Shown piece by piece: positions 1 to 7,947 of a DNA stretch of 64,000 bases. Made by a program: the position numbers and the translations under genes. The DNA comes from Bacteroidota bacterium (lineage in GTDB: Bacteria; Bacteroidota; Bacteroidia; Chitinophagales; Saprospiraceae). The notes beneath the pieces were generated by a model that worked only from the letters and a program-made list of their open reading frames with translations, did no database searches and was not told the DNA's origin. The DNA is taken from the NCBI GenBank assembly GCA_030147525.1, contig JASBVF010000014.1, positions 1-64,000 on the forward strand, written 5' to 3'. Within the stretch, counting starts at the first letter, position 1, and the number at the start of each line of letters is the position of its first letter.

Positions 1-35
1 CTTTTTCAGAAATAGCCAGGACAATTGTCCGGGTT

Positions 36-105
36 TGCTTATCTTTAAGTGCCATTGGGTGCTTAGATTTTGGTTCGCACTTAAAAGATAAGCATTTCCA
101 ATGGC
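36..105. repeat. Interleaved inverted repeats (potential pseudoknot)
   Basis: Two inverted repeats cross each other. Bases 36-52 are complementary to 77-94 with one bulged base, and bases 51-58 (GCCATTGG) are complementary to 98-105 (CCAATGGC). Because the arms alternate, an RNA from either strand could fold as an H-type pseudoknot rather than two separate hairpins. A perfect 12-bp palindrome, GGACAATTGTCC, lies just before at 19-30. On the minus strand the structure follows the stop codon of the small lipoprotein gene, so it may act as its 3' end. The function is unknown and the RNA fold is an inference. Confidence 0.45.
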
Positions 106-109
106 TTTT

Positions 110-271
110 TTATTCAGCTACGCAATCCGTTACAATCAGGAATTTTGATACATCATACTTTTCTTGCAAGTTATTCGATACAATAAGTTTAGGATATTGA
201 CTTAAAGTTGAATCCCATTCGGCACAAGAAAGCCCAATGAAACTTATAATAAGCAATAAAGTGAATTTCAT
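110..271 (-). CDS. Small putative lipoprotein (53 aa)
   Basis: A 53-codon reading frame starts with ATG and a hydrophobic stretch, MKFTLLLIISFIGLSC, that looks like a lipoprotein signal with the cysteine at residue 16. The mature part is only about 38 residues and has no recognisable domain. Its ATG overlaps the TGA stop of the decayed OmpA-like fragment upstream (268-270). It could be a genuine small lipoprotein or the surviving front end of a truncated longer gene. The sequence does not decide between these. Confidence 0.4.
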   Translation of the reverse strand: MKFTLLLIISFIGLSCAEWDSTLSQYPKLIVSNNLQEKYDVSKFLIVTDCVAE

Positions 272-375
272 GATTTGACTTTTTCTTTGGGTACTGTTAT
301 AGTTTCATGCTGCGCTTTGGCGTCGGCGAGTTGATCCTTCAGGTCCTACATTCGCCCCGTTTGCGCCCGGGCTGC
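268..375 (-). pseudogene. Decayed fragment of an OmpA-family coiled-coil region
   Basis: Read on the minus strand this stretch encodes RM, an in-frame TAG stop, then DLKDQLADAKAQ before running into a TGA. The intact OmpA-family gene at 1410-2333 contains the near-identical peptide DLRDQLADAKAQRDKQ in its coiled coil (around 2040-2090), and the DNA of the two stretches also matches closely over about 40 bases. This therefore looks like a leftover of a second copy of that gene. No OmpA domain remains. The boundaries are approximate. Confidence 0.45.
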
Positions 376-589
376 GCCCCCTTCAAAAGGACTCTGTCCT
401 GTACAAGTCAACCGCATAAGTTTAGATTTTTAAACCTGCCAGCAACCCGGCAAAGGAATGAACAAAAATCCCGCCTTTAAAACTTCAGGAAAATCAAAAT
501 ACAGGAAGAAACAGGTCGTCTCGGGTCGTCGTCAGGTTCATCAGGTGGTCGTTAAGTTCGTGTGTATGAGGCATAGCCCATACTTCACA

Positions 590-928
590 TCAGTTTTCTT
601 TTTTTATTTCTTTTATTTCATTAGCGAGGGTTGGAAGGTATCGGACAACTATGAGCCAAATCACTTCGTCTGAAACTGAATCATATCCATGTATAATCCG
701 GTTTCGGGTATCTACGATTTTCCTGGAATCACTAATTTTAATATCGGGTGCAATTTTTAAAATCCGGCTCATCGCCTCGCCGATTATTTCAACGTTTCGT
801 TCAACTGCTCGCTTGGTTTTGATATCTTTCTCAAATTCGAGGAAATTTCTTGGTTCAGGCAGGAAGTCGTTGATTTCGTCGATGGCTTTTTCAATATCTT
901 CAAGCCATACTTTGATTTCGTCTTGCAT
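590..928 (-). CDS. hepT: HepT-like ribonuclease toxin (DUF86), type VII TA
   Basis: This 112-aa helical protein carries RNRIIHGY near residues 80-87, which matches the R-x4-H-x-Y active-site motif of HepT/HEPN toxins. These are RNases whose activity is blocked when the partner antitoxin AMPylates the motif tyrosine. The frame is open further upstream, but the ATG at 928 (MQDEIKVWLEDIEKAI) begins the conserved HepT helix. It overlaps the end of the mntA reading frame by 29 bp, the normal arrangement for this pair. The function is assigned from motif, size and partner. Confidence 0.85.
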   Translation of the reverse strand: MQDEIKVWLEDIEKAIDEINDFLPEPRNFLEFEKDIKTKRAVERNVEIIGEAMSRILKIAPDIKISDSRKIVDTRNRIIHGYDSVSDEVIWLIVVRYLPTLANEIKEIKKEN

Positions 929-1220
929 AAACGAGCATTTTTTGCTGATTGACCAATTTCTCAAATGTTTTGTTTCTGATCGCTTTTTGTTCAAGCAAAT
1001 CAATCTTCCGCTTGAATATCCTCTCCAGTTCAAATTTCAAATCAAAATAATTTTCTGCATATTCAATGGGGTCGTTTGACAGGATCGAAACAATGAAGTC
1101 GATGTCGCTATCGTCGTTAAACTTATCTGTGAGCACAGAGCCAAATGCGTAAAGTTCATCTACTTTATAAGTAGAACACGCCTTTTCCAGCTCTTTTCTA
1201 TGTCTGTTTAATAATTTCAT
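900..1220 (-). CDS. mntA: MntA-like minimal nucleotidyltransferase antitoxin
   Basis: This 106-aa protein contains AFGSVLTDKFNDDSDIDF, the GS-x10-D-x-D signature of minimal nucleotidyltransferases, at about residues 26-43. In type VII systems MntA transfers AMP to the catalytic tyrosine of HepT and so neutralises it. The gene is first in a two-gene operon, and hepT starts 29 bp before its stop codon. No insertion sequence or phage gene flanks the pair, although a decayed gene fragment lies downstream. The alternative is a different member of the nucleotidyltransferase/HEPN pairs. Confidence 0.85.
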   Translation of the reverse strand: MKLLNRHRKELEKACSTYKVDELYAFGSVLTDKFNDDSDIDFIVSILSNDPIEYAENYFDLKFELERIFKRKIDLLEQKAIRNKTFEKLVNQQKMLVYARRNQSMA

Positions 1221-1409
1221 TTCCTATCAATTTGAAACCAAAATAACGGTTTTTTCCTGCTATTTGGTTGCATTGACTGGTTTTCTTTCCAGTTACCGGG
1301 AACGGTCACGTTTCCGTGTCGTTTTTTCATGTAACCCGAAAAACAAAGCGCCATGCAGACAAACATCCCGCATGGCGCTTCATTTCTTTTGTCGCCTTAC
1401 GCGTCCCCA

Positions 1410-2333
1410 TTACTTCGGCGCATTGTTCGGATTCAACAGATCGTAGAACTGGTCGAGTTTAGGCATGATGATGATGCGGGTACGGCGGTTAGTGGCACGG
1501 CCGTCGGCAGTGTCGTTGCTGGCGAGGGCATTGTATTGGCCACGGCCTGCAGCGATGAGTTTGTTCGGGTCCACGTTGTGCGTTTTCTGCAAGGCCCGCA
1601 CGACGGAGGTGGCCCGCTTCACGCTGAGGTCCCAGTTGTCTTCCATGCAGGAGTTTTTGATCGGCACGTTGTCGGTGTAGCCTTCCACCATCACTTCCAG
1701 TTCGGGGCGTGATTTGATGATCTGGGCAATTTTACCCAGCACTTCGTTTGCCCTGGAGGTGATTTTAGCACTGCCGCTTTCGTACAGCATCTTGTCGGAA
1801 AGGTTAACGAAAACGACGGTCTTGTCCACCTTCACTTCCACGTCTTCATCTTCGATGCCGTCTTTGAGCACACCTTTCAGGTTGACGGCCAGCGCAAGGT
1901 TGATAGAGTCAGCCCTGTTTTTGGCAGCCTGTAACATTTGAATGTATTTATCTTTTGTTTGCAGTTGTGAAAGCGTTTCCTTGATGTTTTCGCTGGCAGA
2001 CTGTGACAGGGTTGTCAGGTCTCCCACGGTGGAAAGTTGCTTGTCACGCTGTGCTTTGGCGTCGGCAAGCTGGTCCCGGAGGTCCTGCATTTGCTCCTGA
2101 CGGAGTTCGAGTGCATTCTGGGAGTTTTTCAGCTCGGACTGAAGCCTGATTTTGTCCTGCTCGCAGGCAGACAGGCGGGACATGTAAATATTCAGGTCTT
2201 CTCCGCATTTACCGAGGTCTTTGTTGGCGGCGTCCAGTTCAGTTTGGAGGGAAATAAATTTCTTTTTACTAACGCAGGAAGTCATCATCAGCCCTGCAAA
2301 AAGAACGAGAAACAATTGAATCGTAATTTTCAT
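1410..2333 (-). CDS. OmpA-family lipoprotein with coiled-coil linker
   Basis: The 307-aa protein begins with a lipoprotein signal (LFAGLMMTSC, cysteine near residue 20), followed by a heptad-rich coiled coil at about residues 27-130. A C-terminal OmpA-like peptidoglycan-binding domain (about 175-300) contains VEGYTDNVPI and NWDLSVKRATSVVRAL, the usual binding-site elements. It should sit lipid-anchored in the outer membrane and clamp it to peptidoglycan across the periplasm. No neighbour is clearly linked to it. A decayed piece of a close paralogue lies at 268-375. Confidence 0.9.
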   Translation of the reverse strand: MKITIQLFLVLFAGLMMTSCVSKKKFISLQTELDAANKDLGKCGEDLNIYMSRLSACEQDKIRLQSELKNSQNALELRQEQMQDLRDQLADAKAQRDKQLSTVGDLTTLSQSASENIKETLSQLQTKDKYIQMLQAAKNRADSINLALAVNLKGVLKDGIEDEDVEVKVDKTVVFVNLSDKMLYESGSAKITSRANEVLGKIAQIIKSRPELEVMVEGYTDNVPIKNSCMEDNWDLSVKRATSVVRALQKTHNVDPNKLIAAGRGQYNALASNDTADGRATNRRTRIIIMPKLDQFYDLLNPNNAPK

Positions 2334-2556
2334 AATTCACTAATTTTATTTGTTGAAAAAGATGGTCATCCGTTGTGTCTGTTTGTCAAAAAATGATGGC
2401 ATTCAGACCGGGATTAATTTCACCGATTAAACGCCTTACCCGCCTCAGTGTTCCCTTTAACCGTTTAAAATGTGATTAAAAATTTGATGTAAACGGGCCA
2501 GGTTTTAATAGGAGTTTAATTTTTGGCTCCTGTGGGGTTTAAGTGAGTTGGAAGAT

Positions 2557-2668
2557 GAAACACGCCCTTTTTTCATCCTGTGAGCAACTGTTCCGTCACG
2601 AGGGAAGTCAAGCACGGCAGCCCTCGTGACGGAACAGTTCCTTACAGGATGAAAAAGGGGTGTGTTTC
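2557..2668. repeat. Large imperfect inverted repeat, 48-bp arms
   Basis: Arms 2557-2604 and 2621-2668 are complementary over 48 bp with only a few mismatches, around a 16-base loop. The core ACTGTTCCGTCACGAGGG is perfectly matched. It lies between the 5' end of the ompA-like gene and the 3' end of mgtE. No T-rich tail follows, so it is not a classical terminator. It resembles an extragenic palindromic element. Confidence 0.75.
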
Positions 2669-2714
2669 AAAGCAAGTGTAAACGCTATTGCTCACGCAAC
2701 TACCGGCCTGCTTT

Positions 2715-2762
2715 CCTACTCGCCTACTCGCCTACTCGCCTACTCGCCTACCGGCCTACTCC
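2715..2762. repeat. 8-bp tandem repeat directly after mgtE stop
   Basis: Six 8-bp units abut each other: four exact CCTACTCG copies, then CCTACCGG and CCTACTCC. The array ends exactly where the mgtE stop codon begins. Such an array can change copy number by slippage, but here it lies outside the coding frame, so any effect would be on the mgtE 3' end. Confidence 0.85.
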
Positions 2763-4133
2763 TCACAGTCCTCCCAAATGCGCCATCATCAGCGAGGCAA
2801 AGGTCAACGCCAGAAAAAAACCGAACATATCGGTGATGGTGGTCAAAATGGGACCCGAGGCAAGCGCCGGATCAATATCGAATCCTTTCAAAATCAGTGG
2901 CACCGTACCACCGATAGAAACAGCAACCAGTGTGTTGATCGTCAGGGCGCCGCCTGCCACCAAACCCAGGTAAATATTTCCCTTCCAAAGCCATGCAGCC
3001 ACACCAATCAGAATGCCCAGCACCACGCCGTTAATCAATCCAACGCTTATTTCCTGCCACCAAACCCGCAAAACTTCCGAAGGATTCACCACCCCCAGCG
3101 ACAACTCCCGCATACTCACCGCCACCGCCTGGTTGCCGGAACAACCGCTCATGTCGGAAATGATCGGCAGGAACACGGCCAGCGCAATGACGGAGCTCAG
3201 CACATCCTGGTGGTAGGCGATGACGCTGGCAGCGACGATGTTGAGTAAAATATTGACCGAGAGCCACGATAACCGGCGACGGGCACGCAACGACACCGGC
3301 ATGGTGCGGAGCTCATCCCCGCCGATGATACCCTGTGTTTCCAGGTGCTCCTGCGTCACACGTTCCGTTTCCGCTTCCAGAATATCCCGGCGCAGCACAA
3401 CACCGATGAGATGCTGCTCGTCGTCGGTCACCGGCACGCCGAAGAGGTCATGGGCGTCAAAGAAGTTGATGAGTTCTTCGAGCGTGGCATGGTGGTCAAC
3501 AGCAAAAACGTTGGGGATGGCAATGGTTGAAAGTTTCGTGGAGGGCCGGGCAAAGAGCAAATCCTGCATTTGCAGCACGCCGGTGAGTTTGCCTTCGGGC
3601 GTGGTGACGAAAAAATACTTCAACAGATAGTAACTGTACTCCTCGTTGTTGGCCCGCAGATCGTCGGTAACTTGTTTTACGGTAAAATTTTCAGGGTAAG
3701 CGAAATATTCGGTACGCATCAGACCGCCCGCCTCGTCGTATTCGTAAGAGATGAGCAGGCGGGCTTCCTCAGCTTCTTCGGGGTCCATGCGGGCGAGGAT
3801 GGCCTGCTGATCCTCATCGTCGAGTTCCATGAGCAGGTCAGCCTGCTCGTCGCTCTCCATTTCGCTCAGGATGGCGGCAGCCTGGTCCGCCTCCATTTCT
3901 TCGATGAGATCCACCGCCTGCACTTCAGGGATTTCCTCCATCACTTCGGCAGCATCTTCGGGGGAAAGCAGGGAGAGGAGTTTCATTTTGTGCTCCAGGC
4001 TAAGGTGGCCCATGAGGTGAACGATTTCACGGGAATTCAGGGAGTCGATAAGCCTTGTCAATTCATCGCTGCTGTCCTTTCGGAGTAATTGAACAATCTT
4101 GACTTGCAAACTGGTAACGAGCGTTTCCGGCAT
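2763..4133 (-). CDS. mgtE: Magnesium channel/transporter MgtE
   Basis: This 456-aa protein has the complete MgtE layout. An acidic N-terminal helical domain (about residues 10-130) is followed by two CBS domains (about 135-255) and a C-terminal membrane domain of five helices from about residue 285. The pore region includes ISDMSGCSGNQAVAVSMREL, the conserved family segment. MgtE imports Mg2+, with the cytoplasmic N and CBS domains acting as the Mg2+ sensor gate. Length and domain order are normal. It appears to be transcribed alone. Confidence 0.95.
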   Translation of the reverse strand: MPETLVTSLQVKIVQLLRKDSSDELTRLIDSLNSREIVHLMGHLSLEHKMKLLSLLSPEDAAEVMEEIPEVQAVDLIEEMEADQAAAILSEMESDEQADLLMELDDEDQQAILARMDPEEAEEARLLISYEYDEAGGLMRTEYFAYPENFTVKQVTDDLRANNEEYSYYLLKYFFVTTPEGKLTGVLQMQDLLFARPSTKLSTIAIPNVFAVDHHATLEELINFFDAHDLFGVPVTDDEQHLIGVVLRRDILEAETERVTQEHLETQGIIGGDELRTMPVSLRARRRLSWLSVNILLNIVAASVIAYHQDVLSSVIALAVFLPIISDMSGCSGNQAVAVSMRELSLGVVNPSEVLRVWWQEISVGLINGVVLGILIGVAAWLWKGNIYLGLVAGGALTINTLVAVSIGGTVPLILKGFDIDPALASGPILTTITDMFGFFLALTFASLMMAHLGGL

Positions 4134-4404
4134 ATTTCAGGTTTTGTTGTTAATCAAAAAAGCTCTGCGGGCGAGAAGGTAAAGATTTTTGAAAAATAGC
4201 AGCCTGTTTTAAAAAGGATGTATTGAAAAATTGACATGGATATTGGCAGGGAAAACCGGAAAATGGACAAACTTGACCGGCATTTGCAGGCGGAGACTTA
4301 CCGTCCTCTGTAGTGCCTGTAAAACATTTTTCTGCCGTTTCGATGATTTTCGTCACCGTGTCATTATGAAACAATGCAATATTTTTTTCCACAGAACTGT
4401 TCAT

Positions 4405-4438
4405 TTTGCGCAGGTTTAAAAGCCTACTTTTACCTTTG
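4405..4438 (+). promoter_or_regulatory. Bacteroidota-type promoter for ccsBA
   Basis: TACCTTTG at 4431-4438 fits the TAnnTTTG -7 element of Bacteroidota. TTTG at 4405-4408 lies 22 bases upstream at the place of the -33 element. Transcription would start near 4445 and leave a leader of about 130 bases. The remainder of the 4134-4578 gap shows no convincing gene. Confidence 0.45.
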
Positions 4439-4578
4439 AAAAAGCAGCATGTAAAAATGCCCGTTTTTAAGCTAAAGAAAAATCCTGCGGGCCATTCCAA
4501 AGTAAGTCCGGAACCCATAACTCACGAACTGACCATCTTTCATTCATCACAGACCACTTTAAAAGAAAACTTCCTGTC

Positions 4579-7500
4579 ATGCCACAATTAAAAAAGCTAT
4601 TCTTTGGCCTGTTTTCCACCTCAGCAGCCGGCCTCTATATCATTCTGTTCGCTGTGGCCATCGCTGCCGCTACTTTCATCGAAAACGACTTCGGTACCAG
4701 TGCCGCCCAGAAAGTGATCTTCACCGCAAAATGGTTCGAGTTGCTGCTCGTCCTGTTTGGCATTTCACTGATTGTCAACATCTTCCGCTTCCGCATGGTA
4801 CAGCAGAAAAAGTGGGCCTTGCTCATTTTTCACGCTTCGATGGTCATCATTATCATTGGAGCGGGCGTCACCCGCTACCACGGCAGCGAAGGTATGATGG
4901 GCATCCGGGAGGGCAGTGCGTCCAATTCGTTCCTCTCCCGTGAAACCTACCTGCTCTTCCAGGTACAGCATGGCGGAAAGAAATACTCTTTCGACGAGCC
5001 GGTGCTGTTCGCATCGCTGGGCGACAACTCCTTGAAGCAATCTTACATGATCGGCAACCAGGAACTGAAGGTGGAAGTGCTGGATTTCATCCCCAACCCC
5101 ACGGAAGTACTGGTCGATGATGAAAACGGCAACCCCATCCTCAAAGTCGTCGTCGCCGGCATGAACGGCCGGGAAGAATTTCTGCTGGAACAGGGCGACA
5201 AATCCAACATCTACGGCACCCTTTTCAACTTCGGTAACGAGCTGAACGAGCGGGCTTTCAATATAAAATACGAAAACGACAGCCTCTGGTTCATCGCCGG
5301 CACGCCCTATACGCAGATGGTGATGACGACGCAAACCCGTGACACGCTGGCGCCCGGCATCTGGCATCCGCTGAATTTGCGCCAGATGTATTCCGACGGC
5401 ATGCGCAGCTTCGTGCTTGGCGCTTTCAGTCCCCACGCCGTGGCGAAGGTCACGTCGCTCGACCGGAAAATGGCGAGCAACAGCCTCGGCGGCGTTTGGA
5501 TGAAAGTCGCCTTCGGCAATGAAGAACAGGAACTGCTCCTCACCGGCAGCCCGGGCATGGAGGGTGCGCCCAGGGTGGCGCAGTTCGGGCCTTCGAGCGT
5601 GGCTGTTTCTTATGGGGCAAAAAATATCAAGCTGCCATTTTCCATCAAACTCAACGACTTCATCATGGAACGCTACCCCGGCACCGACAATGCTTCCAGC
5701 TACGCCAGCGAGGTGACGCTCATCGACCCGAGGGAAAATCTGATACGGGATCAACGGATCTACATGAACAACATCCTGAACTACGATGGTTACCGCTTCT
5801 TTCAGTCATCCTTTGACAAGGACGAACTGGGCACCTACCTCAGCGTGAACCACGATGCGCCGGGCACCCTGATCTCCTACCTCGGCTATGCCTTGCTCAC
5901 CCTCGGCATGATCATGACTTTTTTCAGTAAAAACACCCGGTTTGCGCAGCTGTCGAAAAATCTGAAAAACATGCGGGACAAACCTGAAAAAGTAGCCATG
6001 GCCGCAGTCACCGCCCTGTTGCTGGCCTTCTCTACCCCTGCCCATGCCAACCATGCCAGTCTGCCGGTCGTGAATCAGGACCACGCCGAGGCCTTCGGTC
6101 AAATTCTGATGCAGGACTTTCAGGGCAGGATCAAACCGCTGAACACTTTCACCAACGAGGTGCTTCGCAAACTGTCCAGAAAAGAAACACTTGAAGGCCA
6201 GACCTCCGAACAGGTCATCCTCGGCATGATGGCCGACCCGAAAACCTGGTACCATGTGCCGCTCATCAAGCTGGGGCACCACGAGGAAGTCCGCAACATC
6301 CTCGGCGTTAGCGGCGACTATGCCACTTATGCCGACTTCTTTCATCAAAACGGCGAGTACAAACTGCGGGACGCCGTGCGCAATGCCTACAACACGCCCC
6401 AGCGGGACCGGGGTGTTTTTGAAAAAGAAGTGGTGAAGCTCGACGAGCGGGTGAACATCTGCAGCATGGTATTTTCCGGAAGGTTCATGACCGTTTTCCC
6501 CGTGCCGGGCGACACGAGCCACCACTGGCAGTCTGCCGTGCCCTTCGAGCCGCAGGGGCATGCGGCTTTTACGGGAAGTATTATTGAAAAATTTTACCCG
6601 GCCTACACCCCCGTGTTGCGCAGCGCCATGCAAAGCAATGACTGGAGCCTGGCCAACCGCATGGTCGATGAACTGGACAAATACCAGCAAAAACACGGCG
6701 GCGAAGTGCTGCCCTCTGAAAGCAAGGTGAATGCAGAATTATTTTTGAACGAACTCAATGTCTTCAGCCGCCTCGGCAAGTTGTACGGATTGCTGTCATT
6801 GGCGTTCCTGGGCTTGCTTTTTACTTCCGTTTTTAAACCCGGCCTCAATTTGAAAACGCCGATGAAAATTGCCATCGGCATCCTCGCTTTCGGTTTCCTG
6901 ATGCACACGCTGGGGCTGGGGCTGCGCTGGTACGTGGCAGGGCGTGCGCCGTGGAGCAACGGCTACGAATCCATGATCTACATCGGCTGGACGACCACGC
7001 TGGCGGGGTTGATATTTTCAAGAAAATCCTTCGGCGGACTGGCGGCCACGACGGTGCTGGCGGCGGTCATCCTCATGGTGGCCGGGCTGAGTTGGGCCGA
7101 TCCCGAGATCACGCCGCTGGTGCCGGTACTGAAATCTTACTGGCTGACCATTCACGTGTCGCTGGAGGCAGGCAGTTACGGCTTCCTGGCACTGGGTGCC
7201 ATCATTGGCATCCTGAACCTGGTGTTCATGATTTTTGCGAATCAAAAGAATGGCAAAAACGTCTATCGCATCATCAAAGAACTTAGCTACACCAGCGAGT
7301 TGACACTCATCGCCGGGCTGTTCATGATCAGTATTGGCACCTACCTGGGCGGTGTTTGGGCCAATGAATCCTGGGGACGCTACTGGGGGTGGGACGCTAA
7401 GGAAACCTGGGCGTTGGTGACCATCTTAGTCTATGCCTTCATCCTGCACATGCGCTTCATTCCCGGCTTTCGGGGGCTGTATGCCTTCAATGTGTCCACC

Positions 7501-7692
7501 CTCTTTGGCTGGGCCTCAGTGATGATGACTTACTTCGGCGTGAATTATTATCTCTCCGGCCTGCACTCCTACGCTGCCGGCGATCCGGTACCGATTCCGG
7601 ATTGGGTGTACTGGACGGTGGGTGCTTTGACGGTATTGAGTCTGGTGGCGTGGTGGCGGCACCGGGCGTATAAAAATGCGGTCAAGGCGTGA
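4579..7692 (+). CDS. ccsBA: Fused cytochrome c synthase ResB-CcsA (CcsBA, system II)
   Basis: The 1037-aa membrane protein joins a ResB/Ccs1-like half to a CcsA half. The ResB half has helices near residues 15-35, 48-66, 78-98 and 432-455 around a large periplasmic domain. A further hydrophobic segment at about 474-492 precedes a periplasmic stretch. The CcsA helices start near 735 and carry the tryptophan-rich WWD motif WGRYWGWDAKETW (about 931-943), with candidate heme-ligand histidines near 776, 857 and 996. CcsBA exports heme and attaches it to CXXCH motifs in the periplasm. This suits the multiheme cytochrome genes 7-20 kb away on the other strand. Confidence 0.93.
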   Translation: MPQLKKLFFGLFSTSAAGLYIILFAVAIAAATFIENDFGTSAAQKVIFTAKWFELLLVLFGISLIVNIFRFRMVQQKKWALLIFHASMVIIIIGAGVTRYHGSEGMMGIREGSASNSFLSRETYLLFQVQHGGKKYSFDEPVLFASLGDNSLKQSYMIGNQELKVEVLDFIPNPTEVLVDDENGNPILKVVVAGMNGREEFLLEQGDKSNIYGTLFNFGNELNERAFNIKYENDSLWFIAGTPYTQMVMTTQTRDTLAPGIWHPLNLRQMYSDGMRSFVLGAFSPHAVAKVTSLDRKMASNSLGGVWMKVAFGNEEQELLLTGSPGMEGAPRVAQFGPSSVAVSYGAKNIKLPFSIKLNDFIMERYPGTDNASSYASEVTLIDPRENLIRDQRIYMNNILNYDGYRFFQSSFDKDELGTYLSVNHDAPGTLISYLGYALLTLGMIMTFFSKNTRFAQLSKNLKNMRDKPEKVAMAAVTALLLAFSTPAHANHASLPVVNQDHAEAFGQILMQDFQGRIKPLNTFTNEVLRKLSRKETLEGQTSEQVILGMMADPKTWYHVPLIKLGHHEEVRNILGVSGDYATYADFFHQNGEYKLRDAVRNAYNTPQRDRGVFEKEVVKLDERVNICSMVFSGRFMTVFPVPGDTSHHWQSAVPFEPQGHAAFTGSIIEKFYPAYTPVLRSAMQSNDWSLANRMVDELDKYQQKHGGEVLPSESKVNAELFLNELNVFSRLGKLYGLLSLAFLGLLFTSVFKPGLNLKTPMKIAIGILAFGFLMHTLGLGLRWYVAGRAPWSNGYESMIYIGWTTTLAGLIFSRKSFGGLAATTVLAAVILMVAGLSWADPEITPLVPVLKSYWLTIHVSLEAGSYGFLALGAIIGILNLVFMIFANQKNGKNVYRIIKELSYTSELTLIAGLFMISIGTYLGGVWANESWGRYWGWDAKETWALVTILVYAFILHMRFIPGFRGLYAFNVSTLFGWASVMMTYFGVNYYLSGLHSYAAGDPVPIPDWVYWTVGALTVLSLVAWWRHRAYKNAVKA

Positions 7693-7718
7693 GTTTTGGT
7701 TGTTTGCTGTTGGCCCAA

Positions 7719-7803
7719 GTTCAAGCAAGTGTTAAGCGCAGCGGCACTTGCGACCTTGAAGCAGAACGCCGCAAGTGCCGCTGCGCTTAACACTTGCTTG
7801 AAC
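7719..7803. repeat. Perfect 34-bp inverted repeat after ccsBA
   Basis: Bases 7719-7752 and 7770-7803 are exact reverse complements over 34 bp, with a 17-base loop. The hairpin lies between the ccsBA stop and the ABC exporter start on the same strand. It has no T-tract, so it may be an extragenic palindrome, an mRNA 3' stabiliser or an attenuating structure rather than a simple terminator. Confidence 0.8.
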
Positions 7804-7947
7804 TATGGGTCTTCGTTCTACGAACAAGTCTGGAAAATATTAAAAACTTATTTTCGATAGTATTAGCTAACGGCCAACGGCATGCACCTCTGGAAACTTT
7901 TCCCCCCTCTCAGCCGTTCCTGCAATGTTTCCAATCCACCACCCGTC

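Noticed and set aside
458-673. Plus-strand frame of 71 codons
   Set aside because: It is low complexity, overlaps the end of hepT and has no plausible start or family.
4150-4518. Minus-strand frame of 122 codons upstream of ccsBA
   Set aside because: It covers the ccsBA promoter region, and its composition does not look like protein.
4765-5754. Minus-strand frame of 329 codons inside ccsBA
   Set aside because: It is antisense to a well-supported gene, His/Val-rich, and has no domain or signal.
5806-6696. Minus-strand frame of 296 codons inside ccsBA
   Set aside because: It is a shadow of the same gene with no recognisable features.
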